Shown: positions 35,147 to 45,375, counted from the stretch's first letter. The stretch: DNA of 64,000 bases from Nostoc sp. UHCC 0302 (GCF_038096175.1 NZ_CP151099.1:312501-376500), one strand, 5' to 3'. Translations and numbers: made by a program. The notes: generated by a model from the sequence alone, not told the origin.

Positions 35147-35635
35147 TTATTTAGCTTTTGTCGTAATTTGTAGAGTGTAAGGCAGATATTTACCTTGGTT
35201 GTAGGAACCAACCCAAATTTGGTAACTACCATGAAGCCATTCACCAACCATACCAGCATTTTTGCCATCAAAATCGTCATTGCACCAAGTACCACCAGGG
35301 CCTTTGACAATCATAGTAGTATCCTCTGGACTCTGCACTTGCAATCTCAAGTAGTCAAATTTACTTGTTAGTACCAAAGTGTGATCTGGTGCTTCATCAA
35401 CAAATCCGGTACAAGGGCCAGTGGCCGTTTCGCGTCTTCCAGCGACTTGGTTCCCAGATACTGAGCCACCACTCATACCTCGAACTGTCATAGGGTCTGG
35501 GGAAAATTCCTGATCGAGAGTAACATCTCCAAATATTGTTGGCGCTTCTTCAGCATTAGCTAAGGCATGAACTGCAAACAGCGTAACTATCACAAACGAC
35601 AATCTAATCCCTCTATAAATGGCTTTTGTCGGCAT
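35147..35635 (-). CDS. Secreted hypothetical protein
   Basis: A 162-residue protein with a signal peptide (about 30 residues, ending FAVHALANAEE). The mature part is a beta-rich domain with YLRLQVQSPEDTTMIVKGPG, TWCNDDFDG and HGSYQIWVGSYNQGKYLPYT. This resembles pre-peptidase C-terminal-like or carbohydrate-binding jelly-roll domains seen in cyanobacterial exported proteins. Two Cys (in GPCTGF and TWCNDD) could form a disulphide. I use the ATG at 35635; a TTG two codons upstream is less likely. Function is unknown. Confidence 0.75.
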   Translation of the reverse strand: MPTKAIYRGIRLSFVIVTLFAVHALANAEEAPTIFGDVTLDQEFSPDPMTVRGMSGGSVSGNQVAGRRETATGPCTGFVDEAPDHTLVLTSKFDYLRLQVQSPEDTTMIVKGPGGTWCNDDFDGKNAGMVGEWLHGSYQIWVGSYNQGKYLPYTLQITTKAK

Positions 35636-35717
35636 TGTCAATATATTAGTTTCTAAGTGTTTTTCATGACATGAATTTTACACACGAAGTTCCTAACATG
35701 AGCAGAATTGACTAGCT

Positions 35718-35745
35718 GGGGATTGGGGACTGGGGATTGGGGATT
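35718..35745. repeat. GGGGATT/GGGGACT heptamer tandem repeat
   Basis: Four units: GGGGATT, GGGGACT, GGGGATT, GGGGATT. The same motif recurs at 53714-53741 and, degenerate, at 61757-61807. Confidence 0.85.
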
Positions 35746-35757
35746 AAAACTCTTATA

Positions 35758-35781
35758 AATAAAGGCGTACAAATGCACGCC
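35758..35781 (-). terminator. Terminator after gltX
   Basis: On the minus strand GGCGT-GCATTTGT-ACGCC (35764-35781) is followed by TTTATTTATAAG, 38 nt after the gltX stop. Confidence 0.65.
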
Positions 35782-35818
35782 TCAGAAACTAAAATATTTC
35801 CAAAATTGAGCTTAATCT

Positions 35819-37264
35819 CTAACTGGCTTCTGCTACTGCTTTAGTCAAGCGGAGCTTATCTAAACCAATCTGATTAAGTAGTAACCAAGATTGGATTAAG
35901 TCTGGCCCATGAACGTCTCCAGTTAAAGCTGCGCGGAGCGATCGCATTACTAAACCTTTTTTGACCTTTTGCTCTTTGACTACTTGTTTTATAATCTCCT
36001 GAGCGGCAGTTTCTGACAGTGGCTGTTGATTTTCTAATGCTGTGACAATCTCTTTGAGAACAGCAGCAGAACCTTCTTGCTTTAGTTGTTGACTAGCTTC
36101 GTCGCTAAATTCCACTGTATCGCTAAAAAACAGTTGGCTCTGAGAAACGGCATCCGCCAGACGAGTCAAACTAGCACTAATTAAAGTTACTAACTGCTCC
36201 AACCAAGGGCGAGTACGTCCACCATCAATTTTATACCCAGCTGCTTCCCAATAAGGTATGAGTAAATCTGTGAGTTTATCTACTGGCGTATTGTGGATAT
36301 ACTGACTGTTCAACCAATCCAGCTTGTCCCAGTCAAACTTTGCACCTGCTTTATTCACACGCTCAAAGCTAAATTCTTTGGCTGCTATTTCTAAGGTAAA
36401 TATTTCTTGAGTCGAATCTGGAGGAGACCAACCCAGTAACGTCATGTAATTCACCAAGCCTTCAGCAGTAAAGCCCATTTGCTTAAAGTCAGAAATGGAA
36501 GTGACTCCATCCCGCTTAGAAAGTTTGCGCCCTTCCTTGTTTAAAATCAGTGGCGAGTGAGCAAACTCTGGTATCTTTGCTCCCAAAGCTTCATACAGCA
36601 GAATTTGCTTAGCAGTATTAGCTATGTGGTCTTCTCCCCGGATGACATGGGTGATTTTCATATCAATGTCATCTACTACAACTACAAAATTGTAGAGTGG
36701 TTGCCCTGTACCCTCTTCGGAAGCACGAGCGATGACCATATCGCCACCTAAATCACTGCCTCGCCAAGACATTTTTCCTCGTACTAAGTCATTCCAAACA
36801 ATTTCTCGCCCATCTTCAATTTTGAAGCGAATTACAGAAGAACGTCCTTCTGCTTCAAAAGCGGCGCGTTGTTCTGGGGTGAGGTTACGGTGACGGTTGT
36901 CGTAGCGGGGAGCTTCGCCTCTGGCTTTTTGGGCTTCTCGTAGAGCGTCTAATTCTTCAGAGGTGGTGTAGCAGCGATAAGCTAATCCTTGATCTAGGAG
37001 TTTTTCCACTGCTTCTTTATAAAGATCCAGGCGTTGGGATTGAAAAAATGGCCCTTCATCCCAATTCAGTCCTAGCCAACGCAGTCCTTCTAAAATATTT
37101 TCAGTATATTCGGGACGCGATCGCTCTAGGTCTGTGTCTTCAATTCGAAGGATGAACTCTCCGCCGTGGTGACGGGCAAATAGCCAGTTAAATACAGCGG
37201 TTCTAGCTGTACCAATATGTAAATTCCCAGTTGGACTTGGAGCAATACGGACTCTAACAGTCAC
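35819..37264 (-). CDS. gltX: Glutamyl-tRNA synthetase
   Basis: Charges tRNA-Glu for protein synthesis. In cyanobacteria glutamyl-tRNA is also the entry point for tetrapyrrole synthesis. The class I signatures are HIGT in [20 protein letters not shown] near residue 16 and KLSKRDG near 245. [14 protein letters not shown] confirms the subfamily. I start at GTG 37264 so the product begins [11 protein letters not shown] as in relatives (481 aa); a frame extension to 37285 adds seven residues. The tRNA-Asp gene lies 149 bp upstream on the same strand. Confidence 0.94.
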   Translation of the reverse strand: MTVRVRIAPSPTGNLHIGTARTAVFNWLFARHHGGEFILRIEDTDLERSRPEYTENILEGLRWLGLNWDEGPFFQSQRLDLYKEAVEKLLDQGLAYRCYTTSEELDALREAQKARGEAPRYDNRHRNLTPEQRAAFEAEGRSSVIRFKIEDGREIVWNDLVRGKMSWRGSDLGGDMVIARASEEGTGQPLYNFVVVVDDIDMKITHVIRGEDHIANTAKQILLYEALGAKIPEFAHSPLILNKEGRKLSKRDGVTSISDFKQMGFTAEGLVNYMTLLGWSPPDSTQEIFTLEIAAKEFSFERVNKAGAKFDWDKLDWLNSQYIHNTPVDKLTDLLIPYWEAAGYKIDGGRTRPWLEQLVTLISASLTRLADAVSQSQLFFSDTVEFSDEASQQLKQEGSAAVLKEIVTALENQQPLSETAAQEIIKQVVKEQKVKKGLVMRSLRAALTGDVHGPDLIQSWLLLNQIGLDKLRLTKAVAEAS

Positions 37265-37412
37265 AGTTGATTCTCTCTTTCGCAAAGAATAATAAATTTA
37301 GCTTATATTCAAGCCTTAAATTCTGAGTCTAGGAAATATCATTTACCAAATTACCTAATATTTTGTCCTAAATAACATTAGGATTTGACACTCATTAATT
37401 CTGGCTTTAGAA

Positions 37413-37486
37413 CGGGACTGACGGGGCTCGAACCCGCAACTTCCGCCGTGACAGGGCGGTGCTCTAACCAATTGAACTACAGTCCC
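37413..37486 (-). tRNA. tRNA-Asp (GTC)
   Basis: The minus strand folds into a full cloverleaf. Acceptor stem GGGACTG/CAGTCCC, D stem GTTC/GAGC, anticodon stem CCGCC/GGCGG around loop CTGTCAC (anticodon GTC), 5-nt variable loop, T arm GCGGG-TTCGAGC-CCCGT and discriminator G, as expected for Asp identity. CCA is not encoded. Confidence 0.97.
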
Positions 37487-37609
37487 TTGTTTGGCAACTT
37501 TGCTATTATGGCAATTTTTTTTCTACTTGTCAAGCATTTTTGAGTTCAAAGTCAGGAATTTTTGTTTCCTTGATCTCTCTAGCTTTGGTTGTCACAATAT
37601 CTTAGCATC

Positions 37610-39136
37610 TCAGATTAAGCTTGATACAACGGCCTTAGACTTTGATTCTAAATGCTCCAATATCCGGGGCTGCATTTGTTGATACTGCTGCTTTAACAGT
37701 TGTTTGCTTAGCTGGGATTGATTAGACCGGGGTAAGTTCTGACTCTGATCTAGCCAATTTTTTAACATTCGCCGCTGAGTTGGATCAATACAACTACTGA
37801 GAACTTTAGTACAAGAATAAGGTGCTTCCATACTAAAAAAAATTAAAGGGTAGCGTTCGTTTTCAGCTAAAGCTTGCACTAGCCGACGATTTTTAGAATT
37901 TTGCATATCTAGGTAGCAAGGTAGCCACTTAGGAGTTATTTCCCGATTGTAGAGAACAGTCACCCACAGCAGCATCGGGTGAGGAGAGGTGGCAAAGATA
38001 AATTGGTTGTAACGGATGGAAAGGGCGCGTTTTTTGATCTCTTGTTGAGGTAACATCAGCCATAGTGCTGCCACAGAACCTTGAGGGGTATCTAAAAGCA
38101 GGGGAAAAACTATTTCTTGAATTGGTTTATCTTGAGGCCATGCAAGTTGTAAACAGGTTTGTTCTACTGCTAAAGGCAACCCAGAACTTAAAGAAATATT
38201 CGGGATAGGTTTGGAGGCTATAGTTGGGGGTAAGCTGGAATATTTGGGCTGTTCTAGTGTTTCTAAGACTTGCAGAATTTCGGCGATATTTTGTGGGCGA
38301 TCGCTTGCTTTTTTAGCAAGACAAGCCATGATTAAATCATTGAGTTTTTGAGGTAGTCTCAGAGCTGGATTAACATTTGCGATCGCCTGTGGTGGTTCAA
38401 AGTTATGTGCTTTATACCAAGCACCAAAATAGTCAGTTTCTGGTTGCCAGGGTTTTTTACCTGTAAGCATCTCAAACATCATCACACCCAGGCTATAAAT
38501 ATCAGAGCGACTATCTAATTTTTCCCCATCCAGTTGTTCTGGAGAACAGTAGGGTAAAGTGCCATGAAACTCTCCACTTGTACTACCTGTAGATGCATTG
38601 TTTAAAAATTTAGCAATACCAAAATCAAGAATTTTAACTAACTGACCCAATATTGGATCGGGGACAACTAATATGTTAGCAGGCTTGATATCTCTATGAA
38701 CTAATGGATGAACTTTGCCATCAATTTTTATACCTTGATGAGCGCACTGCAACCCCAAACAAATTTGACGTGAGATAGTCACGAACATGGGTAATTGCAA
38801 TGGAATTAAATCTTTTAAACTTTTACCGCATAGATATTCCATGACGTAAAAAGGTTTTCCCTTTTCACTTACGCCATAATCATATGCTCGCACAATATGT
38901 ATGCTTTTTTGGCTTAAACCAGCACTCATTAAAGCTTCACGGGCAAAGTCTTCTTGCATTTTTGAATTGGCAACAGTCCGCAGCAAAAACTTGATAGCAA
39001 CTGGTATTCCCCCTAACAAAATATCATCTGCTAAAAAAACTTCACCCATACCACCGCTGCCAATTAACTGCTTAAGTTGATAACGATTGGCAATCAAGTC
39101 CCTACTGCTCGGAGACACCAATGGACTTTGATTCAC
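37610..39136 (-). CDS. Serine/threonine protein kinase with unassigned C-terminal domain, copy A
   Basis: Hanks-type kinase of 508 residues. Gly-rich loop IGSGGMGEVFLADD (about 23-36), catalytic Lys in VAIKFLL, HRDIKPANILV near 148, DFGIAKF near 170, and SDIYSLGVMMFEMLTGKKPW. The region after about 320 is not a PASTA or other known sensor. It carries WPQDKPIQEIVFPLLLDTPQ, HPMLLWVTVLYNREITPKWL and RRMLKNWLDQSQ, shared with copy B. No membrane helix is present. It lies 80 bp after copy B on the same strand, so the pair is a tandem duplication. Confidence 0.9.
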   Translation of the reverse strand: MNQSPLVSPSSRDLIANRYQLKQLIGSGGMGEVFLADDILLGGIPVAIKFLLRTVANSKMQEDFAREALMSAGLSQKSIHIVRAYDYGVSEKGKPFYVMEYLCGKSLKDLIPLQLPMFVTISRQICLGLQCAHQGIKIDGKVHPLVHRDIKPANILVVPDPILGQLVKILDFGIAKFLNNASTGSTSGEFHGTLPYCSPEQLDGEKLDSRSDIYSLGVMMFEMLTGKKPWQPETDYFGAWYKAHNFEPPQAIANVNPALRLPQKLNDLIMACLAKKASDRPQNIAEILQVLETLEQPKYSSLPPTIASKPIPNISLSSGLPLAVEQTCLQLAWPQDKPIQEIVFPLLLDTPQGSVAALWLMLPQQEIKKRALSIRYNQFIFATSPHPMLLWVTVLYNREITPKWLPCYLDMQNSKNRRLVQALAENERYPLIFFSMEAPYSCTKVLSSCIDPTQRRMLKNWLDQSQNLPRSNQSQLSKQLLKQQYQQMQPRILEHLESKSKAVVSSLI

Positions 39137-39215
39137 TTTTATAACCTCTGCTGTCTACGTAAATTAAAATTATTTATAAGTTTTTATAGAATACAAAATA
39201 TGGTTTGTCAAAATT

Positions 39216-40835
39216 TTATTGGCGTGAGAGTAATTTGAAAAAAACTTCAAATAATTTAGCTAGCAAAACTTTTAATCCTATATCTTCTTTTTTGTGTTGT
39301 GTTGCTAATTTTTGGAGTGTTTCAGATTTTAACTTTTCGTATTCTAATTTCAAGATGTTTTTAGCTTGTTTAGGTAAAAGCGAATTATTTGATTTTTGAC
39401 TCAGGGCTAGCCAATCTGTGAGTTGTTGACGTTGGTTAGCTGTAATGCTTAAAGTCATAACATGAGAACAACGGTTCGGCTCTTCTAAGGAGAACAATAG
39501 CAGATGATAATAACCTACTTCAGCTAAAGTTTGTACTATTCTTTGTCCTTTATTATCTTTCATATCTAAAAAATAAGATAGCCACCTTGTTAGAGAAAGC
39601 TGACTATCATACAGTACAGTAACCCATAGAAGCATGGGGTAAATATTCATTTTAGTTACAAACTCAGTACTGTGCTTTTTATCTAAAAACTTGGTAATTT
39701 CTTGTTTAGGCAACATAGCCCAAAAGGTTGGTATCGTGCCTTGTGTAGTAGTTAATAGATAAGGAAAACCAATTGGTGCAACTGGTTTATTTTTAGGCCA
39801 ATTCTTTTGCAAACACTCTTTCTCAGATAATGAAGTTATCGGTACTAATTGCACTGGAGAGGAGGGTTTAATGCTATCGCTTGTAATAAAAATATTACTC
39901 TCAAGCTGTCCTTGAACGTTTTCTAAACAGTCTAATATTTCACTGATATTTTGCGGGCGATCACCTACTTCTTTAGCTAAACAACTCATCAATAAATTTT
40001 GTAAATCTTGTGGTATTTTTACTTGCGGGTTTACTTCTTCAACTGTTGGTGGTGCTTGAAAGCGATGTGCTTGATACCAAGTACCAAAAGAGTTACTTTT
40101 TGTGTGAAATGGATGTTTACCTGTTAGCATTTCAAACATCAGTACACCAAAACTATAAATATCAGAACGTACATCTAATAGTTTGCGTCCTTCCATATGT
40201 TCTGGAGAACAGTAAGGTAAACTGCCAATAAAAGAATCAGTAAGTGTCATTCCACTTCTTTCTGTCAAAAACTTGGCAATACCAAAATCTAATATTTTGA
40301 TAATTTCACCTTGTTTATCATCTTTACTAATAAATATATTTTCTGGTTTAATATCTCTATGAACAATCGGATAAATCTCTCCTTTAAGGCTAATACCTTG
40401 ATGAGCGCATTGTAAGCCTAAACAAATTTGATAACAAATTTCCAAAAATCTTGATAGTGTTAATGTCTGAATCTTCAAAATTTGTTTTAGATTCTTACCT
40501 GAAAGATATTCCATTACATAAAATGGAGTTTTGTCATCAGTAACACCATAATTTAATACACGAACAATATTTTTACTTTTACGACCCAATTGAGCGCCAA
40601 TAAAAATTTCTCTAGCAAAGCGTTGTGACATATGCTGATTCGCCAAACTGAGTGATAAAATTTTGACGGCGATTTGCATACCACCTTTAGCAGTATCTTC
40701 TGCTAAATAAACTCTGCCCATTCCTCCTATACCAATTAAATCTTTAATTAAATACCGATTGTTTAAAAATTTACCCAGATAAATATCTGATTCGGTTTTT
40801 TGCCCTACTATATTATCGATTTTATTTTGTAGCAT
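39216..40835 (-). CDS. Serine/threonine protein kinase with unassigned C-terminal domain, copy B
   Basis: 539-residue paralogue of copy A. Gly-rich loop IGIGGMGRVYLAED, Lys in IAVKILS, HRDIKPENIFI, DFGIAKFLTERSG, and RSDIYSFGVLMFEMLTGKHP. The kinase part and the C-terminal domain (WPKNKPVAPIGFPYLLTTTQ, YPMLLWVTVLYDSQLS, RQQLTDWLALSQK) align with copy A. The sequences are clearly diverged, so the duplication is not recent. Its C-terminal extension after the shared domain is Lys/Leu-rich and may be coiled coil. Substrates are unknown. Confidence 0.9.
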   Translation of the reverse strand: MLQNKIDNIVGQKTESDIYLGKFLNNRYLIKDLIGIGGMGRVYLAEDTAKGGMQIAVKILSLSLANQHMSQRFAREIFIGAQLGRKSKNIVRVLNYGVTDDKTPFYVMEYLSGKNLKQILKIQTLTLSRFLEICYQICLGLQCAHQGISLKGEIYPIVHRDIKPENIFISKDDKQGEIIKILDFGIAKFLTERSGMTLTDSFIGSLPYCSPEHMEGRKLLDVRSDIYSFGVLMFEMLTGKHPFHTKSNSFGTWYQAHRFQAPPTVEEVNPQVKIPQDLQNLLMSCLAKEVGDRPQNISEILDCLENVQGQLESNIFITSDSIKPSSPVQLVPITSLSEKECLQKNWPKNKPVAPIGFPYLLTTTQGTIPTFWAMLPKQEITKFLDKKHSTEFVTKMNIYPMLLWVTVLYDSQLSLTRWLSYFLDMKDNKGQRIVQTLAEVGYYHLLLFSLEEPNRCSHVMTLSITANQRQQLTDWLALSQKSNNSLLPKQAKNILKLEYEKLKSETLQKLATQHKKEDIGLKVLLAKLFEVFFKLLSRQ

Positions 40836-41201
40836 TAAAATAATTCATTACAAATATTGCAAGCCAAATATTGAAAAAGTTCTCGTTAATCATTAACTTT
40901 ATTTAGAAAAAACATCAACAATTTTATAAAAGTAATCAACTAAAATGATAATTTTTACAAAAAAGTTGAGTATTATTTTAGGTAGTGATTAACTTTCTGA
41001 AAAAGCTCTTAAATATTAGTAACATATTGATTAATGTTCGTGGTTGAGAAATTACACTGAAACCACAAGTAGAGTGGGTTAATTTACCTAGTTTCAGCCG
41101 TAAAACCACTGATAATAAGCAAAAATAAAAATATATGAACAGGGTCAAGACGCGTTTCCGAAGTGACTCCGCAGGAAGATCACGCCTTTACCTTAGTACA
41201 G
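40836..41201. other. Intergenic region between kinase B and the phytase-like gene
   Basis: AT-rich, with a GC-richer tail (41140-41200) resembling a degenerate dispersed repeat. No gene is seen. It should contain the promoter of the kinase pair. Confidence 0.35.
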
Positions 41202-42398
41202 CTAGAAGCTTATATATGGTAAAAACTGACGTAATAACCTGATTAGTGGTGTTTCGATTTTAAGTTTAAAGGCTAATATCTGGGTGCGTTGTAGTGAATT
41301 AAAATTGTTGTCACTGACAAGAATTAATGCACGCTGTCCATCAGGTAGCTTAGGCCCAAGGGTTAAACCTTCGATATTATCTAGCAGCACATCTATGGTT
41401 CTCAAATCCAGTAGTAGTTTTTTATGAACTGGTTTGATATTCTTAGCGTTAACTGCCAAAAGGCTATCGATAGTATGAATATTATCAGCTCCTTCTAAAG
41501 AAACTTTAAATAGAAAAATAGCGAATCCTAAGCCCGTAAAAGAGCGTTCTAAACTCAAAAAGTGACCTTGATCGTCGAGAGCAAGTAAATCAGGTAATCC
41601 ACTAGCAAACTTACCTGTAAGATTAAAAAACGGTGCAACTGGTTCAGTTTTGTAAAGGAATTCTTTTTCTGGTTGATTAGTGAGTAAGTTATATTGCAAA
41701 ATCCGGGAAGGAGTACCCAAGTTGGGTTTAGCCGCTGGGCCATCCTGAATTAGAGCATTTTCTGTAGCTGTAAACAAATGCTTTTTGTTAGGTGTGATGG
41801 TGAGGCTTTCAAACGCTAAATTGTTGCGGATACCCTGTTCACCAGTTTTATCTGGTAAAAATTTGTTTGGTATAGGAAGTGTTGTAATTTCCTGACCCGA
41901 AGTTACTGAAAACTTTTTAATAAAAGGATTAATCAATTTCCCAGCATCACCTTCTGAAGAAATGAATACAGTTGCTTGGTTGCTAAAAGCAATACCTTCT
42001 GTATCTGTCTCACCAGCAGGAAATGATTGACCCCTCTCATTTAATAATTTAGTTACACTAACAGGAGCAACTCCATTATTTTGAAGCGAACCCTTACTTA
42101 GGTTAATTTTTAGGGTATAGAAACGGGTATTAGCTTTTTGTCCCCGGTCGTCAGATATAGCATAGTAAAGGTCATTTTTCTCGTCATACGTAATTCCAGA
42201 TAATCCTCCAACTTCAGTCTTTTGGAAAGATAATCCTGTCGGAAAAGTTGCTTCTCCAATAAACTTTATCTCACTAACTTCAACAGCATTAGTAGCAAGA
42301 TTTATAAATGCAAATAAGAGACTGATAATTAGAATTAGAATTAAAATAAAAAAGTAAAAAATTCGCCTAAAAGTGAAGGTTTTTTTGATTAGCTGCAT
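41202..42398 (-). CDS. Esterase-like phytase-family (PF13449-type) exported protein
   Basis: 398 residues. An N-terminal hydrophobic segment (about 12-33, FFILILILIISLLFAFINLA) acts as signal or anchor. The rest is a beta-propeller-like domain with GGLSGITYDEKNDLYYAISD, DTEGIAFSNQATVFISSEGD, ESLTITPNKKHLFTATENAL and NIEGLTLGPKLPDGQRALIL. These are the DxEG and SxxDDRG patterns of the family, whose members are proposed extracytoplasmic phosphoesterases. Catalysis is not demonstrated. It lies on the same strand as the nuclease gene but 178 bp away. Confidence 0.8.
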   Translation of the reverse strand: MQLIKKTFTFRRIFYFFILILILIISLLFAFINLATNAVEVSEIKFIGEATFPTGLSFQKTEVGGLSGITYDEKNDLYYAISDDRGQKANTRFYTLKINLSKGSLQNNGVAPVSVTKLLNERGQSFPAGETDTEGIAFSNQATVFISSEGDAGKLINPFIKKFSVTSGQEITTLPIPNKFLPDKTGEQGIRNNLAFESLTITPNKKHLFTATENALIQDGPAAKPNLGTPSRILQYNLLTNQPEKEFLYKTEPVAPFFNLTGKFASGLPDLLALDDQGHFLSLERSFTGLGFAIFLFKVSLEGADNIHTIDSLLAVNAKNIKPVHKKLLLDLRTIDVLLDNIEGLTLGPKLPDGQRALILVSDNNFNSLQRTQILAFKLKIETPLIRLLRQFLPYISF

Positions 42399-42576
42399 AA
42401 AGAGCTATTATTAAAGTAGAAAAATCATTAATAAGATATCATAATAAAGTCAGAAATAATAATTAATATGTTATACCCCTGACCAACTGAATTAAGGGTA
42501 TATGGAGATTATTGTTTGTGTAATACTTGCTAGAAGCGCTCAGCTATTGCGCCCTTACCAATAATTCGTGTTCTAT

Positions 42577-44037
42577 TTATGCAAGTCGCAATTTATACTC
42601 ATTTTGAACAAAGTTGACGAACCACTCTTTTACTTTTAAAGTGGCACGACAGTCGTCTTCGTTGTAGCGTTGGATCATTTCTATTAAACTATGATCGCCT
42701 GTTTGTAACCACTGATCATACCAATAAATACACTTAGCGCCACTAGCTTCTTTATCACGCCACTCAAATCCTAACCAGCGGGCGATCGCTTTGAGGGCAT
42801 AGCTTTCTACTGGTAATGCTACACTTTGGGTTAATTGTTCATACACATCCACAAACCGACTCAAAACCGGGCGTACAGAGGAATGTGGGGTACGATAAAG
42901 CTTTGCTAAACGTTTGACTGTATCAAATTCGTACACACAAAAATGATAAATTGGCGCTTCGGGATATTGCCAAACTAAATCGAGAAATTGCTGCCAAATT
43001 AATTCTTCATCTTCTGGTTTTTCTGCCAAAAATGAATGAAACTGTTCTGTATTAGTTTGCCTGTTAACAATTAAAACTCCCAAAAGATAATCTAAATCTA
43101 AGTCTGGTTGTGCCTCAATATCAAAATAAATCTCGATGGGAGCCGTGTATGTAATATCTTCCGTAGGTAGCGGATAAGGTAAGATAAAGGGTCGTTTTTC
43201 AAGCGCAGATTTAGCCTGTACTACTAGCTTGGGCGCTATATCGCTGTCGAAACCGAGGAGGTTTTCTAAAACGGTGGGACTGGTGTTGGACAAAGATTCT
43301 AATGTGGTGATGTCGAGGGCTTGGAGTTGAGTGTAGCGAATTGGTGTTACTCCCGGTAACAACGAGAGATGTTTTTCAGATTGGGCGATCACATAACAAT
43401 GACTATACCAATGGCAAAGACTGCACTTTTGCCGGGAAATAAATACCTCTGGCGCATCTGGTGACTCTAAAACTTCAATAAACTCCTCTAAAATCTGCTG
43501 CATTTGTGGTGTCCATTTAAGCAGATCCACCGCATAACTTTTTTCTTTGGTTCGCAATATTAGGGAAGCAGTTTCTGGCGCAACTTCTTGTACTATTCCC
43601 AAGACTTTGGCATGAAATGCAGCGGTAACTTGATATTCTTGCTTCGGGCGCTTACCTAGTTCAATATTAGCCGGGACGTACAGCCACTCTCCAAAGCGAG
43701 ACTGTCCTGGCTGTTTTATTAGTAAATTTGGACGACTTAGCAGAGTGTATCCTTCAGAGTAATTTGCTAACAGCACTCCTTGATGGATGTACTCAACCCC
43801 TTGCTGCATCAATTCTAAAGTCGCCGCTTCTGCTGTTTCCCACTTTCCGTAAGCATAATCTGGTCGGTGATAAGTGATCTGTGCCAAAGCACTCAGCTGA
43901 TGGGCAATTTTATCCTGTTGCAGTTTCGCTAGCAACTCATTGGGAGCATCGCGCTGAGTTCTGTCACCGTGGATATCTAGAAAAGTTCGGCGCTTACAGC
44001 GTTGATATTGCAGTAGAAGTTCAGCATTAATTAACAT
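42577..44037 (-). CDS. RecB-like nuclease of the TM0106 family
   Basis: A 486-residue protein with two parts. The N-terminal half is RecB/Cas4-like: a Cys at residue 13 (LLQYQRCKRRTFLDIHGD) plus CSLCHWYSHC near 205, together able to hold a 4Fe-4S cluster. The C-terminal half is RNase H-like (IEIYFDIEAQPDLDLDYLLG, YHFCVYEFDTVKRL, YNEDDCRATLKVKEW) with the acidic residues of a DEDD-type exonuclease. Such proteins are thought to act in DNA repair, but the substrate is unknown. No CRISPR array is in the window. Confidence 0.85.
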   Translation of the reverse strand: MLINAELLLQYQRCKRRTFLDIHGDRTQRDAPNELLAKLQQDKIAHQLSALAQITYHRPDYAYGKWETAEAATLELMQQGVEYIHQGVLLANYSEGYTLLSRPNLLIKQPGQSRFGEWLYVPANIELGKRPKQEYQVTAAFHAKVLGIVQEVAPETASLILRTKEKSYAVDLLKWTPQMQQILEEFIEVLESPDAPEVFISRQKCSLCHWYSHCYVIAQSEKHLSLLPGVTPIRYTQLQALDITTLESLSNTSPTVLENLLGFDSDIAPKLVVQAKSALEKRPFILPYPLPTEDITYTAPIEIYFDIEAQPDLDLDYLLGVLIVNRQTNTEQFHSFLAEKPEDEELIWQQFLDLVWQYPEAPIYHFCVYEFDTVKRLAKLYRTPHSSVRPVLSRFVDVYEQLTQSVALPVESYALKAIARWLGFEWRDKEASGAKCIYWYDQWLQTGDHSLIEMIQRYNEDDCRATLKVKEWFVNFVQNEYKLRLA

Positions 44038-44129
44038 TCCTTTAAGTTAACAAGAATTAGCACTATCTGGCAGTAAACCAGATAAATTGTGATGAGATGA
44101 GGGAGATAATTATTCACCCTTGTACAGAC

Positions 44130-44173
44130 AGACGCGTCATGGCGCGTCTCAACCCTTGACCCTTGACCCTTGA
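44130..44173. repeat. Hairpin plus CCCTTGA heptamer repeats
   Basis: AGACGCG (44130-44136) pairs with CGCGTCT (44143-44149). Three CCCTTGA units (44153-44173) then run to within 2 bp of the next start codon and occupy the place where a ribosome-binding site would be. Confidence 0.75.
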
Positions 44174-44175
44174 CT

Positions 44176-45375
44176 ATGACTAGTATTTCTGTTGCCTTAA
44201 CCAGGTTGCATCGCCATCGAGAGCAATTTCCCGCTTTAGCAAATAAAACTTATTTTAATTATGGAGGCCAGGGGCCGATGCCCCAAGGGGCAATGGATGC
44301 CATTACCCAAACCCAAGCTCACATTCAGCATATAGGCCCCTTTGGTAATGAAGCATATCGCTGGATAGCACCCCAGATTGAAGCTACCAGAGGAGCGATC
44401 GCTTCGGAGTTAAACATACCAACTGATACAATCACTCTCACGGAGAATGTGACTGTTGGTTGTAATATCGCTATGTGGGGTATTGAATGGCGTGCTGGCG
44501 ACCATATCTTGCTTTCGGACTGCGAACACCCAGGCGTGATTGCCACAGCACAAGAAATCTGTCGGAGATTCGCTGTAGAAGTTAGTACCTGTCCTCTAAA
44601 GGCTACTTTAAATGAAGGCGATCCGGTGACAGTTGTTGCTCAACACTTACGTCCCAGTACTCGCCTAGTGGTCTTAAGTCATGTTTTATGGAATACAGGT
44701 CAAGTTTTACCTCTTGATAAAATCTCTCAAGTATGCAGGGATAATAATTCTGCACTGCTGATAGATGCTGCCCAATCTGTTGGTGCATTACCTTTAAATT
44801 TAACTGAATTAGGGGTAGATTTTTATGCTTTCACCGGTCACAAATGGTTATGTGGCCCTGCGGGCGTAGGTGGTTTGTATGTTCGACCAGAAGCGCGAGA
44901 AAATTTGAAACCAACATTTATTGGCTTGCGTGGCTTAATTGTAGATAGTCAAGCCCAACCTGTGAATTGGCTTCCCGATGGGCGACGATATGAAGTGTCT
45001 ACATTAGCTTGTTCTTTATATGTGGGGTTGCGGGAAGCGATCGCAATCCATCAGCAATTGGGAACTTCCCAAGAACGTTATGAGCAAATTTGCCACAATA
45101 GCGAATACCTCTGGCGAAAGTTAGCGGTGCTAGGTAATGTCAAATGTTTGCGAACTTCTCCACCCGAAAGTGGTATAGTCTCTTTCCAACTCGCCAATAA
45201 TCAGCCGCAAGCTAGTTTCAAATTAGTACAATTTTTAGAGTCACAAAAGTTACTAACTCGGACAATTGCTAACCCCGACTGTATACGCGCTAGCGTCCAT
45301 TACTTTACTTTAGAATCGGAAATTGACTTATTAGTTGAGACGATTCAAAGTTTTTGTAAAAAACAAGATCAGTAA
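44176..45375 (+). CDS. Class V aminotransferase / cyst(e)ine lyase-like PLP enzyme
   Basis: A 399-residue fold-type I PLP enzyme. The internal aldimine Lys is in FTGHKWLCGPAGVGGLYVRP near 235, the cofactor Asp in ALLIDAAQSVGALPL near 200. The start TYFNYGGQGPMPQGA is typical of the group containing the Synechocystis C-DES cyst(e)ine C-S lyase and NifS/CsdA relatives. Specificity cannot be read by eye; C-S lyase or desulfurase activity is likely. No recognisable Shine-Dalgarno exists, as a heptamer repeat abuts the ATG at 44176. An in-frame TTG two codons upstream is less likely. Confidence 0.87.
   Translation: MTSISVALTRLHRHREQFPALANKTYFNYGGQGPMPQGAMDAITQTQAHIQHIGPFGNEAYRWIAPQIEATRGAIASELNIPTDTITLTENVTVGCNIAMWGIEWRAGDHILLSDCEHPGVIATAQEICRRFAVEVSTCPLKATLNEGDPVTVVAQHLRPSTRLVVLSHVLWNTGQVLPLDKISQVCRDNNSALLIDAAQSVGALPLNLTELGVDFYAFTGHKWLCGPAGVGGLYVRPEARENLKPTFIGLRGLIVDSQAQPVNWLPDGRRYEVSTLACSLYVGLREAIAIHQQLGTSQERYEQICHNSEYLWRKLAVLGNVKCLRTSPPESGIVSFQLANNQPQASFKLVQFLESQKLLTRTIANPDCIRASVHYFTLESEIDLLVETIQSFCKKQDQ

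Noticed and set aside
35718-35745. Heptamer arrays as possible CRISPR repeats
   Set aside because: Units are 7 bp, contiguous and without spacers; they are short tandem repeats, and no cas gene is present.
42577-44037. Cas4, because of the Cys cluster and RecB-like fold
   Set aside because: The C-terminal RNase H-like half and lack of any CRISPR locus fit the TM0106-type family better.
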